This document shows, in pieces, positions 36,946-45,936 of a DNA stretch of 64,000 nucleotides; positions within the stretch are counted from its first letter, which is position 1, and every line of letters begins with the position of its first letter. Under the pieces are notes generated by a model. It was not told the origin of the DNA. It saw nothing but the letters and a program-made list of their open reading frames with translations, and made no database searches. This DNA is from Fictibacillus sp. BK138. Its GTDB lineage: Bacteria; Bacillota; Bacilli; Bacillales; Fictibacillaceae. The position numbers and the translations under genes are program-made. The stretch spans positions 3,044,061-3,108,060 of the forward strand of contig NZ_SGXL01000001.1 in the NCBI RefSeq assembly GCF_004216955.1. Direction: 5' to 3'.

Positions 36946-38292
36946 TTATCCAGTAAATACTTCACCATCTGGATATCTAATATTTTCTCTTGTTTGTTTA
37001 GCAAGACTGAACGCTAAAGTCAGGGGACCAAGTTTCCCAAACACCATCACTGCGCAAATTACAATTTTTCCGATGATGGTAAGATCGGGTGTTAATCCCA
37101 TACTTAGTCCGACCGTTCCGAATGCTGATATCACTTCAAACATAATGAGCATGAAGGAATCGCCTTTTTGCACGTAAGTTACGATGAATAATGCGGCAAA
37201 GATAAATAAAATTGATATGGTCGTAATCGCTAAGGCACGATAAACAACTGCATTACGAATCGTTCTCCTCATTACAACCGTATCATCTTTCCCTTTTAAG
37301 AACGCAGCAACCGTAAAGAGGATAACTACGAATGTCGTAAGCTTAATTCCTCCGCCTGTTGAAGTACTTCCTGCACCGACAAACATCAATAAAATCATTA
37401 AAAGAGAAGTATCGGGGTTGATCGCCGTCATATCGATCGAATTAAACCCTGCTGTTCTTGGAGATACTCCCTGAAAATAGGCTGCCCAAAGCTTTTCAGC
37501 TCCGGATAACATGCCTAATGTTTTTAGGTTATTGAATTCAAATAAATAAACAAATAGAATAGCCACTATATTAATCGCAAATGTTGAAATAATCATTACT
37601 TTTGAATGAAGCGAAAGATCTCTCCATTTACGGCTGACCCAGAGATCTACTAGAACGGTAAACCCGATTCCTCCTGTAATAAAGAGCAGAGAGATTACAA
37701 TGTTAACCATCGGATCACCGACATAACCCATCAAACCATCAGACCAAAGCGCAAAGCCTGCATTATTGTAGGCAGAGATGGCGTGGAATACACTGTAATA
37801 GATTCCTTTTCCAAATCCCATCTCTGGTACCCATCTTAGTGATAAAAAGAACACAGCAATGATTTGAATAATGATCGAAAATACAAATAAGTTTCGAACT
37901 AGCCTTATCACTCCGCCGATAGAAGGCTGGTTTAGCGCTTCTTGCATCAAAACCCTCTGTTTAACAGAGATCTTTCTTCCCATCATAATTACAACCAGAG
38001 ATGCAAAGGACATCACACCAAGTCCGCCAACCTGTATTAAAAATAAAATGACGATCTCTCCGAATAAAGTGAACGTCGATCCCGGATCGACGGAAGCTAG
38101 CCCAGTTACAGTAGCCGCCGAAGTTGCTATAAACAGCGCATCAATCCAGCGTAATGATTCCTCGTGAGCTATGGGTAGTTTTAATAAAAGAGCACCTAAA
38201 ATGATTAAGAACAAAAAAAGTAAAGCTAAAAATTGAGGAGGGCTCACTTTTATCGGATTATGCAGCCTGGATTTATTGACATGCAGTGCCAC
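36946..38292 (-). CDS. ktrB: Ktr potassium uptake transporter, membrane subunit
   Basis: Na+-dependent K+ channel-like transporter of the TrkH/KtrB family, 448 residues, with four repeated M1-P-M2 units. The selectivity-filter glycines are seen in ATVTGLASVD, AYNNAGFALWSDG, SPRTAGFNSIDM and AFGTVGLSMGLTPD. The start is GTG, with GAGGGAG eight bases upstream, four bases after the ktrA stop. It works with the RCK-domain subunit KtrA and would be shut off at high c-di-AMP through the riboswitch upstream of ktrA. Confidence 0.94.
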   Translation of the reverse strand: MALHVNKSRLHNPIKVSPPQFLALLFLFLIILGALLLKLPIAHEESLRWIDALFIATSAATVTGLASVDPGSTFTLFGEIVILFLIQVGGLGVMSFASLVVIMMGRKISVKQRVLMQEALNQPSIGGVIRLVRNLFVFSIIIQIIAVFFLSLRWVPEMGFGKGIYYSVFHAISAYNNAGFALWSDGLMGYVGDPMVNIVISLLFITGGIGFTVLVDLWVSRKWRDLSLHSKVMIISTFAINIVAILFVYLFEFNNLKTLGMLSGAEKLWAAYFQGVSPRTAGFNSIDMTAINPDTSLLMILLMFVGAGSTSTGGGIKLTTFVVILFTVAAFLKGKDDTVVMRRTIRNAVVYRALAITTISILFIFAALFIVTYVQKGDSFMLIMFEVISAFGTVGLSMGLTPDLTIIGKIVICAVMVFGKLGPLTLAFSLAKQTRENIRYPDGEVFTG

Positions 38293-38295
38293 TGC

Positions 38296-38952
38296 TTACA
38301 CTCCCTCATCCTCAAAGCGGTTCAAGTCCTCATTTCGCCCGATTACCACAAGGACATCTCCATATTGTAGAGTAACATCTGCAATTGGAGAAACTAGAAT
38401 TTCATCACCGCGCTTAATCGCAACAATATTACATCCATAGCGAGCTCGAACGTCTAGATCTGTCAGGGTTTTGCTCACCAATTTGTCCGTAACACCAATC
38501 TCTACAATACTGTGTTCATGTGACAGTTCAATAAAATCAATAATCTTCTCTGAAGAGATAAGCTGAGCAACCCGAAGAGCCATATCGCGTTCTGGATGAA
38601 TGATGCGGTCTGCTCCTAGTTTCTCCAATACTTTATGGTGATAGTCATTTTGAGCTTTTACCCATACCTTATTTACACCTGATTCTTTTAATAAAAGAGT
38701 TGTTAAGATACTTGCTTGAATATCTTCACCGATCGAGACGATCACATGGTTAAAATTCCTGATCCCAAGCGATTTCATTACCTTTTCATCTGTTGAATTA
38801 GCTTGGACTGCCTGAGTGGCAATCGTCGCAAATTCATTGACCTTTTCCATATCATTATCGATCGCGAGTACATCATAGCCCATTTTGGCAAACTCCCGGC
38901 AAATACTGCCCCCAAAACGGCCTAATCCTATAACTGCAAACTGTTTTTTCAT
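38296..38952 (-). CDS. ktrA: Ktr potassium uptake system, regulatory RCK subunit
   Basis: Cytosolic octameric gating ring of the Ktr transporter, 218 residues. The N-terminal Rossmann RCK_N domain starts FAVIGLGRFGGSICREF (GxGxxG) and binds ATP/ADP; the C-terminal RCK_C domain (about 135-218, SIVEIGVTDKLVSKTLTDLDVRARYGCNIVAI) can bind c-di-AMP. AAGGGGAG precedes the ATG at 38952; an upstream ATG at 38976 would add residues not typical of the family. It is more like KtrA (YuaA) than KtrC, in keeping with the riboswitch leader. Confidence 0.94.
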   Translation of the reverse strand: MKKQFAVIGLGRFGGSICREFAKMGYDVLAIDNDMEKVNEFATIATQAVQANSTDEKVMKSLGIRNFNHVIVSIGEDIQASILTTLLLKESGVNKVWVKAQNDYHHKVLEKLGADRIIHPERDMALRVAQLISSEKIIDFIELSHEHSIVEIGVTDKLVSKTLTDLDVRARYGCNIVAIKRGDEILVSPIADVTLQYGDVLVVIGRNEDLNRFEDEGV

Positions 38953-39044
38953 TTTATTTCTCCCCTTAAATTCCATGAAGTTTTCCTTCGTTGTTTTCTA
39001 GCCTTGCTGGTTAAGAGGTTCTCAAAAAGCTGTAAAAAACAAAA

Positions 39045-39250
39045 AAAAGACCACACAAAAAAGCGGGTCCGGTTTTTCACCAATTTGACCTCTCCAGTGA
39101 CATGACGCTTACGGGGTTAGCTGTCGGATTAGGGAATGGAGTATCCCTTTTTGCTTACTTGCAAAATTCACCCCAAAAGATTGGTTCCCCCGTTTCACAG
39201 TCTTCTTCAAATAAAGAAATTGACTGTAAATTCAGCGATCTAAAGCCTGC
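39045..39250 (-). ncRNA. ydaO-yuaA c-di-AMP riboswitch with downstream terminator
   Basis: Minus strand holds the conserved ydaO blocks in order: AGATCGCTGAA, CGGGGGAACCAAT, TTGGGGTGAAT, AAGGGATACTCC, CCGACAGCTAACCCCGTAAGC. Beyond the aptamer, GGTC-GACC and GACC-GGTC followed by eight Ts (about 39046-39098) offer mutually exclusive pairings, as expected for a transcriptional OFF switch. It leads ktrA, the classical yuaA partner. Confidence 0.95.
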
Positions 39251-39269
39251 TAAATTTTGAATTACATAT

Positions 39270-39298
39270 ACTGTAATCCTCCGTCTTTTAATTGTCAA
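39270..39298 (-). promoter_or_regulatory. Promoter of the riboswitch-ktrAB transcript
   Basis: Minus strand TTGACA (39293-39298), a 17-bp spacer and TACAGT (39270-39275), about 20 bp upstream of the riboswitch. Confidence 0.7.
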
Positions 39299-39325
39299 TC
39301 CATTTTTTACGTGTTAACAAATACT

Positions 39326-40108
39326 TTACATTTTTCCTGAAAATTGCAGTCCAAGAACGATTAAGCCGATCAGCCATACATAGATTGCAAAGCCTTTTAA
39401 CGTACCCGTTTGCAATAATTTTATCATCCATTTCACAGCGATATAGCCAAATAATGCAGAGGCGATCGTACCTATAATTAAAGATGAGTACGCGATGGAA
39501 GGCGCAGTTGCTGTAAAAAGATCTTTTGACTGCAATACCACTCCTCCCGCGATTGATGGAATCGACAAAAGAAATGAAAAATAAGCGGCAGCTTTTTTAT
39601 CAATCTTGCAGAATAGAGCTGCTGCTATCGTTAAACCTGAACGCGAAACCGCAGGCAGAATAGCCGCTCCCTGAAAAGTACCGATTACAAGAGCATCCCG
39701 GATTGTGATCTCCTCTATTCCTTTATATCCGTTTCTTTTAAAAGAATCTGCCCACCAAAGCAGCAGCCCTGTTACTAGGAACTCCCATCCAACCGTTACA
39801 CCGGTTTTCGAAATCTCTTCAAAAAAATCCTTAAAAGTAAGTCCAATTACGGCGGTTGGAATAGTTCCTGCAATGAGCAATAAGCCAGTTTTACTAAATG
39901 GCTTTTTTATTACTTGAAAAATATCTTTCCAATAAACCGTCATAACAGCAATCAATGTCCCGATATGAAGCATGCTATCCAGAAATAGACCTGCTTCCTC
40001 CAGATTAAAGATCTGCCGCCCCAGCAGCAGGTGACCAGTTGAACTTACCGGCAAGAATTCAGTTAAACCTTGAACAATCCCTAATATAAGGGCTTCAAGC
40101 CAGTCCAT
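39326..40108 (-). CDS. uppP: Undecaprenyl-diphosphate phosphatase UppP (BacA)
   Basis: Integral membrane phosphatase that recycles the undecaprenyl carrier for cell-wall synthesis and gives bacitracin resistance when abundant. Its 260 residues have about eight hydrophobic segments and both active-site motifs: QGLTEFLPVSSTGHLLL near residue 13 and AAILPAVSRSGLTIAAA near 160. AAGGGGGA precedes the ATG. It sits just upstream of the ktrA riboswitch promoter on the same strand; no clear terminator separates them. Confidence 0.95.
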   Translation of the reverse strand: MDWLEALILGIVQGLTEFLPVSSTGHLLLGRQIFNLEEAGLFLDSMLHIGTLIAVMTVYWKDIFQVIKKPFSKTGLLLIAGTIPTAVIGLTFKDFFEEISKTGVTVGWEFLVTGLLLWWADSFKRNGYKGIEEITIRDALVIGTFQGAAILPAVSRSGLTIAAALFCKIDKKAAAYFSFLLSIPSIAGGVVLQSKDLFTATAPSIAYSSLIIGTIASALFGYIAVKWMIKLLQTGTLKGFAIYVWLIGLIVLGLQFSGKM

Positions 40109-40203
40109 AAAAAAATCCCCCTTAATAGATGGTCTCGTACAACCCTATTCGTAAGGAGGACTTTCTATTCTATGTTTTTTGTTGGGCGAAGATCTCTTCA
40201 ATA

Positions 40204-41715
40204 TTAGAGAACACCTGAGAAAAGACGTGAGAATGATTCTTTTGTTCTTTCCCACAGCCCTCTTTTGTAAAACTCTACAGGGCGGATTTTTGCTGATTCT
40301 TCCATGTCTTCTTCATATTGTTCAACAAGGTCTTCAACTGATTTTGTGTTAAGCAAAAATACATTCACCTCAAAATTCAGATGAAAGCTCCTCATATCCA
40401 TGTTCGCTGTTCCGATGGATGCTGTATCTCCATCAATGATGATAACTTTCTGATGCAAGAACCCTTTTTGATACGAATAGATCTCAATACCTGATCGGAG
40501 CAACTCTGGGAAATAAGAGCGTGTTGCATATTGAGTTAAAAATCCGTCGTTGATCTCTGGTACCATCAACCTTACTTGAACGCCTTTTTTAGCAGCTACC
40601 CTTAATGCCGTCCGGATAGATTCGTTGGGAACGAAATACGGTGTCGCGATCCAAATCGATTTCTCAGCACAGGAGATGAGCGAGTAATACAGATCACTCA
40701 TGATTCCCAGCTGTGTATCAGGTCCGCTCGCAACTACGTGTACGGTTCCATCCCCTTCAGCTGGATAGGCTTCCGTTAAATGAGAGTCTTCCAGAAGGTC
40801 TTCTCCACATACGTATTCCCAGTCCATCAGGAATATTGCATGAAGAACTTGAACAGCTTCCCCTTCCATGACCATGTGGGTATCACGCCAAAATCCGATA
40901 TCGGGGTCTTCCCCTAAATACTCAACCCCTACGTTTAACCCGCCGACGAATCCAACTTTGCCATCGATCACAATTATTTTCCTATGGTTTCTGAAGTTAA
41001 GTTTTTGATTAAAGAATCCGTATCTTACCGGTAAGAACGCTTCCACAAGGATACCAGCTTTTTTCATACGATCAATATCATATTGCTGAAGAGATAAACT
41101 GCCTACTCCATCAAAAAGGAATCTGACCTTAACACCTTCATTCGCTTTTTTGATTAAAAGATCAATGATATCTTTCCCGAGGCGGTCTGAACGAAAGATA
41201 TAATATTGAATGTGTATGTACTCTTTCGCCTCTTGAAGTCTTCTTATAATTTCAGGAAAAGTCTCTTGCCCGTTCTTCAGTATCTTAGTGCCGGTATGCC
41301 GATTAATTTTTGTTAATGTGATGTGATGGGCATGCGTTGCAAAGCATTGCTGATGTCTTTTCAAATCACTGAAATCTGGTTTCTCATCTTGTTTAGAAAC
41401 CCTGATCCATTCATCCCGATCATTTTTACGTTTAGACTTGAACAGATGTCCTTTTAGATAAAGCTGTCCTGAATACAGATAGAACATATATCCGATAAAA
41501 GGAAACAATATAAGTACATAAATCCATAATAGTGTGTGCTGTGCGGTTCTGTTTTCCAGCATCAACGAATAGATCGTATACAAAATCACCGCAACGTACA
41601 GGAGCCCGAATATCGTTTTAATAACGACATATCCTTCTGCGAAGAACACGATGTATAAACAGATAAGCAACAGTACAGTAAGGAAAAATTCCCAGATTCG
41701 TTTCATCCGCTTCAT
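40204..41715 (-). CDS. cls: Cardiolipin synthase
   Basis: Membrane phospholipase-D-superfamily enzyme that joins two phosphatidylglycerols to cardiolipin. It has 503 residues: two N-terminal membrane helices, then two HKD motifs, HFRNHRKIIVIDGKVGFVGGLNVG (near 230) and FLHQKVIIIDGDTASIGTANMDMRSF (near 410), and the typical C-terminal end. AAAGGAG precedes the ATG. Which of the several cls paralogues found in Bacillus this is cannot be told. Confidence 0.93.
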   Translation of the reverse strand: MKRMKRIWEFFLTVLLLICLYIVFFAEGYVVIKTIFGLLYVAVILYTIYSLMLENRTAQHTLLWIYVLILFPFIGYMFYLYSGQLYLKGHLFKSKRKNDRDEWIRVSKQDEKPDFSDLKRHQQCFATHAHHITLTKINRHTGTKILKNGQETFPEIIRRLQEAKEYIHIQYYIFRSDRLGKDIIDLLIKKANEGVKVRFLFDGVGSLSLQQYDIDRMKKAGILVEAFLPVRYGFFNQKLNFRNHRKIIVIDGKVGFVGGLNVGVEYLGEDPDIGFWRDTHMVMEGEAVQVLHAIFLMDWEYVCGEDLLEDSHLTEAYPAEGDGTVHVVASGPDTQLGIMSDLYYSLISCAEKSIWIATPYFVPNESIRTALRVAAKKGVQVRLMVPEINDGFLTQYATRSYFPELLRSGIEIYSYQKGFLHQKVIIIDGDTASIGTANMDMRSFHLNFEVNVFLLNTKSVEDLVEQYEEDMEESAKIRPVEFYKRGLWERTKESFSRLFSGVL

Positions 41716-41963
41716 GCAATAGCTCCTTTTTCACATTCTTCTCTTTTCTCTTTTTATTCCCGTCCACTGGTAATTAAAACAAACGTTCCTCTCTTTTTAT
41801 ACCATTTTTAATTAGGATTTGCAGAATTCATGCCTGTTATGACCAAGAAATCTTCCTGTAACGAACTCTAAGGACTTCCAACACAAATATTGTTCAGTTT
41901 CGAAGGGACGAAACGATTCCTAAGTTATACCTGGTCGGGTATTATCGCATAGCCTGCAATGTG
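41716..41963. other. Intergenic region upstream of cls
   Basis: About 250 bp between the cls start and the family III array. It has a 6-bp inverted repeat (GTTTCG/CGAAAC, about 41896-41913) and no gene; I did not find a convincing cls promoter. Confidence 0.4.
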
Positions 41964-42069
41964 AATCCACAAAATTAAAAGGTTTATCCACGAGTTATGA
42001 CCTTGAATCCAAAAATTTCAAGCTCCAATCCACGAGATTTAGCCATTTATCCACGAGTCGACATTCTTC
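41964..42069. repeat. 21-bp-phased ATCCACGAG array (family III, 5 units)
   Basis: ATCC cores at 41965, 41986, 42007, 42028 and 42049 are spaced by exactly 21 bp, most followed by ACGAG and then a variable 12-base stretch. Two units read TTATCCACG, eight of nine positions of the DnaA box TTATCCACA. It lies upstream of cls and downstream of spoIIP. Confidence 0.88.
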
Positions 42070-42100
42070 GACAGGCCCTAACGCTTAAATACCCTCCACA

Positions 42101-42138
42101 TAAAAAGACTCCAGAGGATTCTACACCCTCTAGAGCCT
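42101..42138 (-). terminator. Terminator of spoIIP
   Basis: On the minus strand GGCTCTAGAGG pairs with CCTCTGGAGTC around a 9-base loop, then five Ts. Confidence 0.8.
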
Positions 42139-42144
42139 ACAACT

Positions 42145-43299
42145 CTATTCAGCTTTCACATCTTTCTGCTTCCAATAGTACTCTGCAACTGCTTCAGCCA
42201 CAGCTTCAGCGCTTCTGTACAATTCATCCATGTTGTTGTCAACACCACCGAATTCAATAAGCAATGCTTTTTCCGAAAGATCCTGATTATAAACACCATT
42301 GGTTCCTTCAGATTTGTTTTTTCCGATTACGGCTCTGCTTATGCCTGGGTATTTCTTATTTAAGATATTATGGATTTCTTGTGCCATAGCTTGGTTCTTT
42401 TCAAAGTGTGGATTTCCTTTTCCAATAACGAATAAGATTTTTGCATAAGATTTCCCATCAATCGTTGCAGTGGTTGTTTTTCTACGGGATGAATCTCGAT
42501 GCAGATCAAAGATTAGTTCTAAGCTGTCGTTACTGGCCATCGCACTTTCCACTAACGTTCTCGACATCGGATAACTTTTACGATAATCAGCATTGTTCTT
42601 TCTTAAGAACTCGGTCATATTCGTCATATCTACAGATGAACCGATTCCTCTAGCTTCTAGCTCTTCGCCAAGCTTTTTGCCAACCATCGTGATGTTTACC
42701 TTTGAGTGGATAGCGTGATCAGGATTTGTTACTCCTTTTAGATGCGGCAAGAAAGACTCCCAGCTATGAGAATGATAAATGTAAGCTACTTGTTTCCCAC
42801 CCGTTGTCTGTCCAGGCGGATTTTGCGGTTCTGCAGGATTTGGATCCTCCAGTCGTTCAATATCCTGTACTTCTGCATCTTCACCGCTTAAGAGCAGTTC
42901 CATCGGAGGCGGTGATTCATATCCGATGTTTGTATAGTCCGTCCCTTCACCAGCTACAAAAATAGTTGAATCATATAGTGCAAATCCAGGGAGCTCGTTT
43001 CCAAGCAAGCTTCTGATATCACCAGGCTTTATACTGGTTGTGAGCTCGAGCAAGATACTGGATAAGGCTGGAGGTTCACTTTCTTTCGGCAGCTCCTGTG
43101 TAAAATATCGGTTTTCCCAGCCTATAAAGTATACGAGTGCCTCCCCTGAAAACTCGGTTAACCACTTATGCATGGTGGATGAGCTCAGCCTGTACTTGTG
43201 CTCGAAGGATGTGATGAAGCTAGTGACAATGACAATAAAAAGCATGGCTCCTGCTAATAAAAGCGGTAAACGTTTCATATTTAATTGCGGGGTAAACAT
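42145..43299 (-). CDS. spoIIP: Stage II sporulation protein P
   Basis: Membrane-anchored amidase/endopeptidase that, with SpoIID and SpoIIM, thins septal peptidoglycan for engulfment. It has 384 residues: an N-terminal transmembrane helix (about 11-30), a variable linker with a Pro-rich stretch, and the catalytic SpoIIP domain with VAYIYHSHSWESFLPHL, LIFDLHRDSSRR and LLIEFGGVDNNMDELYR, which hold the Zn-type His/Glu residues. GGAGGAC precedes the ATG. In B. subtilis spoIIP follows gpr; here a MarR gene lies upstream, so this may be a second copy. Confidence 0.92.
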   Translation of the reverse strand: MFTPQLNMKRLPLLLAGAMLFIVIVTSFITSFEHKYRLSSSTMHKWLTEFSGEALVYFIGWENRYFTQELPKESEPPALSSILLELTTSIKPGDIRSLLGNELPGFALYDSTIFVAGEGTDYTNIGYESPPPMELLLSGEDAEVQDIERLEDPNPAEPQNPPGQTTGGKQVAYIYHSHSWESFLPHLKGVTNPDHAIHSKVNITMVGKKLGEELEARGIGSSVDMTNMTEFLRKNNADYRKSYPMSRTLVESAMASNDSLELIFDLHRDSSRRKTTTATIDGKSYAKILFVIGKGNPHFEKNQAMAQEIHNILNKKYPGISRAVIGKNKSEGTNGVYNQDLSEKALLIEFGGVDNNMDELYRSAEAVAEAVAEYYWKQKDVKAE

Positions 43300-43420
43300 T
43301 TGTCGTCCTCCACTTCTTAATTCGTTTCTATCACATCCTATGCACCGAAAAATTCAAATAGAATGAAATCTATGAAAAAATAATAGAGAAATATATGGAA
43401 GAAGGGAACCGAGCTTATCA

Positions 43421-43450
43421 ATCAAAAAAACCAGCCATAATCAGCTGGTC
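43421..43450 (-). terminator. Terminator overlapping the end of the MarR gene
   Basis: On the minus strand ACCAGC pairs with GCTGGT and seven Ts follow; the stem includes the last codons. Confidence 0.82.
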
Positions 43451-43908
43451 TTCGAGGAAAGCACATATTCTTCTCTGTCTGGCTGTGTACCGCTAGCCAA
43501 TTTCTCATAAATATCTATAAACGTTCCTAGTTCTTCTGATGACAAATGATTTAGGTAGTCACTGATAGAGTTCACTCTCTCATTTTCAGCTTCTCTCAAA
43601 ATCTCGTGTCCTTCATCTGTGATTTCAAGATAAACTATTCGACGGTCAAGTTCACTTCGGTAGCGTCGTACAAAACCACGCTTGTACAATCGGTCTGCCC
43701 CCACAGTAATTGCACTTGGCTTAACACCCATATATTCGGCCAGTTTTGAAACTGTCCACTTATTTCTTACACATAATGTTTTCAAAAGAACAAATTGTGT
43801 CTTCGTTAATTCTTTTTCAATCGCAATTTCTGGGTGCAACCGTTTTGAAACAATGTAATGTACTCTTTCTAACCTCTCCACATAGGATTTCAAATCCTTA
43901 TTCCCCAT
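43441..43908 (-). CDS. MarR-family transcriptional regulator
   Basis: A 155-residue winged-helix dimeric repressor. The DNA-binding region is WTVSKLAEYMGVKPSAITVGADRLYKRGFVRRYRSELDRRIVYLEITDEG, with the conserved DRR wing. TGGAGG precedes the ATG. It is transcribed away from an HTH-MFS-epimerase operon, and the shared 170-bp gap has two inverted repeats with a common TTTGAAC half-site, so it probably controls both directions. The inducer is unknown. Confidence 0.9.
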   Translation of the reverse strand: MGNKDLKSYVERLERVHYIVSKRLHPEIAIEKELTKTQFVLLKTLCVRNKWTVSKLAEYMGVKPSAITVGADRLYKRGFVRRYRSELDRRIVYLEITDEGHEILREAENERVNSISDYLNHLSSEELGTFIDIYEKLASGTQPDREEYVLSSKTS

Positions 43909-43974
43909 ACTGTGAACCTCCAGCCTCTAGTTGTAATGCGAACATTATACTAAGATTATACAAGAATTTTCATA

Positions 43975-44003
43975 ACATTTGAACTATTTTTTACAAATAA
44001 TGT
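43975..44003. promoter_or_regulatory. Inverted repeat near the MarR gene start
   Basis: ACATTTG (43975-43981) and CAAATAATGT (43994-44003) form an inverted repeat about 67 bp upstream of the MarR start codon. It shares the ATTTGAAC half-site with the palindrome at 44046. Confidence 0.55.
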
Positions 44004-44012
44004 GCAAAATCA

Positions 44013-44061
44013 TTGACCATTAGCATATAATTAATTTATGATACATTCAAATATATTTGAA
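44013..44061 (+). promoter_or_regulatory. Promoter and palindromic operator of the HTH-MFS operon
   Basis: TTGACC (44013-44018), an 18-bp spacer and TATGAT (44037-44042). The perfect 16-bp palindrome TTCAAATATATTTGAA (44046-44061) covers the expected transcription start, where a MarR- or ArsR-like repressor would block it. Confidence 0.78.
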
Positions 44062-44080
44062 CGTTTTAGGAGTGTTAAAC

Positions 44081-44677
44081 ATGCAAGAAATTTATCATAT
44101 ACGTGAGATTGAACAATTAAAGGTAATAAGTGACCCGCTGCGCATCAAAATTCTATGGGAGATCCTTGATGAGGCAAAGACCGGTAAAATGCTTGCCGAC
44201 ATCCTAGAAGTCCCTGCTCCAAAGATTCACTATCATTTGAAAGAGATGGAGCGCGTTGGTTTATTAATCGTGGAAAGGACTGAAGAAAAAAACGGGATTA
44301 TACAAAAGTTCTACAGACCTGTAGCTCAATCTTTTTCAATTGCAGAAATCCTGCCTGATCAGCGCAACACTGTAAAAGACGAACTCTCTGATGCGTTGAA
44401 GGAGAACATTCTTGTCTCATTGGACAAAACGAAATCCATGATCAGAAAGCTCGATCCTGAAGTATTAGCATACACAGATTCCCCGCTCAAATTTGGTTAT
44501 CGACATGTGAAACTCTCACCTGATCAAGTCAAACTGCTTCATGAAAAAGCAAAAGAAATTTCAGAGCTCATATCGGAATTTAAAAAAAATGAACAGGAAG
44601 AAGGTGAAATGTACCACTACTTCATGCTTTCGTTTCCATTAAAAGATACACCTTATCCAGAAGAGGAGATTGATTGA
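44081..44677 (+). CDS. ArsR-like helix-turn-helix regulator
   Basis: A 198-residue protein with an N-terminal winged helix (LKVISDPLRIKILWEILDEAKTGKMLADILEVPAPKIHYHLKEMERVGLLIVERTEEKNG) and a C-terminal helical domain of about 110 residues (HEKAKEISELISEFKKNEQEEGEMYHYFMLSFPLKD). ArsR-like HTH fused to such a tail is common next to MFS exporters. AGGAGTG gives the start at ATG 44081 rather than the upstream TTG. The MFS start follows its stop by one base, so the two are coupled. Confidence 0.86.
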   Translation: MQEIYHIREIEQLKVISDPLRIKILWEILDEAKTGKMLADILEVPAPKIHYHLKEMERVGLLIVERTEEKNGIIQKFYRPVAQSFSIAEILPDQRNTVKDELSDALKENILVSLDKTKSMIRKLDPEVLAYTDSPLKFGYRHVKLSPDQVKLLHEKAKEISELISEFKKNEQEEGEMYHYFMLSFPLKDTPYPEEEID

Positions 44678-44678
44678 G

Positions 44679-45923
44679 ATGGCACAAGCCTCAGCATTAG
44701 CTGAACCTAAAACAGAATCATTATTTAAACAGCGTTCCTTTTTATTTATTTGGGCAATAACCATTTGTTCTTCTTTCTCTATTGCTATTTTTCAGTTTTC
44801 GCAAAGCTGGTACGTGGTTAAAACGCTTGATAAAGAAGCCTCACTAGGGATCGTTTTTATTGCTGCAAACGTACCTCGTATTTTGTTCATGGCAGTTGGA
44901 GGTGTTTTAGCAGACAGGATCAGCAGGACGAAAATTTTATACGCAGCGAACTTTTTAAGAACCATTGTCCTATGCAGTCTGCTAGTCATGCTGGCAACAG
45001 GTCATCTTTCCCTTTTGTCTTTTATTATCTTTGGTTTTCTTTTTGGTGTCCTGGATGCTTTTGTTTGGCCGGCGAATGGTTCGTTACTGCCAAATGTCGT
45101 TGATCACTCACAGCTGACACGTGCTAATTCAGTAATCCAAACAACCCAGCAAAGCTCACTTATACTTGGCCCGATGATTGGCGGATTACTTGTTGCCTCT
45201 AGCGGAGGTTATATGCTTTCGTTTGGTGTTCCAGCAGTTATGTTGTTGATCTCTGCAATCCTGGCCTATGTATTAAATATTCCTGCTTCTGAAAGTGCAG
45301 GAACCAAGAAGCCGGGTATGTGGCAGTCCATTAAGGAAGGAATCGATGTGGTAAAACAATCCTCCTTTCTAAAAGCTTTATTTTTGAGCACAATCTTTCT
45401 TAACGTTTTTGTAGTGGGTCCGCTCATGATGGGGCTTCCTATTTTCGTAAAAAACATACTAGACGGCAGCGCACTAGATTTTAGTTTTATTGAAGGCTCT
45501 ATGGCTGCAGGAATGCTGATCAGTTCAGTCATTATCGGTATTCTGAATATCAAAAAAAGACGAGGGTTGATGGTAACCGTCTCTTTATTCACGATGAATA
45601 TATTCTTTTTCTGGTTTAGTCAGAGTTCTTCCCTTTACGTTTGTATGATGGCGATCTTTTTTATTGGGGTTACCTTCCCTGCGACAAATATACCTCTCAT
45701 CTCAGCGGTTCAATCTTCTGTGGATAAAAAGCTGCTCGGGCGCCTGATGGGACTTTTAACAATGGCAAGTATGGGGCTTGCTCCCTTATCTCTTGCCGCT
45801 ACCTCCATGCTGATCTCATATGGTTTTACAATTGATAACATTATGGCTGGCGGAGCACTGTCTTTAATTGCTGTTAACCTTTTAATCATGTGGAGACTTC
45901 CTGCATTAAGAAAAATGGAATAG
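44679..45923 (+). CDS. MFS multidrug/macrolide-type exporter
   Basis: A 414-residue inner-membrane transporter with about 12 hydrophobic helices. GGVLADRISRTKILYAANFLRT is the MFS loop motif, and WPANGSLLPNVVDHSQLTRANSVIQTTQQSSLILGPMIGG is typical of the MFS_3 group (EntS, Mef-like efflux). The operon with an ArsR-like regulator, behind an operator next to a MarR gene, suggests drug- or metabolite-inducible efflux. The substrate is unknown. GAGGAG lies 10 bases upstream. Confidence 0.88.
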   Translation: MAQASALAEPKTESLFKQRSFLFIWAITICSSFSIAIFQFSQSWYVVKTLDKEASLGIVFIAANVPRILFMAVGGVLADRISRTKILYAANFLRTIVLCSLLVMLATGHLSLLSFIIFGFLFGVLDAFVWPANGSLLPNVVDHSQLTRANSVIQTTQQSSLILGPMIGGLLVASSGGYMLSFGVPAVMLLISAILAYVLNIPASESAGTKKPGMWQSIKEGIDVVKQSSFLKALFLSTIFLNVFVVGPLMMGLPIFVKNILDGSALDFSFIEGSMAAGMLISSVIIGILNIKKRRGLMVTVSLFTMNIFFFWFSQSSSLYVCMMAIFFIGVTFPATNIPLISAVQSSVDKKLLGRLMGLLTMASMGLAPLSLAATSMLISYGFTIDNIMAGGALSLIAVNLLIMWRLPALRKME

Positions 45924-45936
45924 GCGGTGTGAATCG

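Noticed and set aside
42063-42075. TCGACATTCTTCGACA as paired Spo0A boxes
   Set aside because: It falls at the end of the phased array and faces no gene start at suitable distance.
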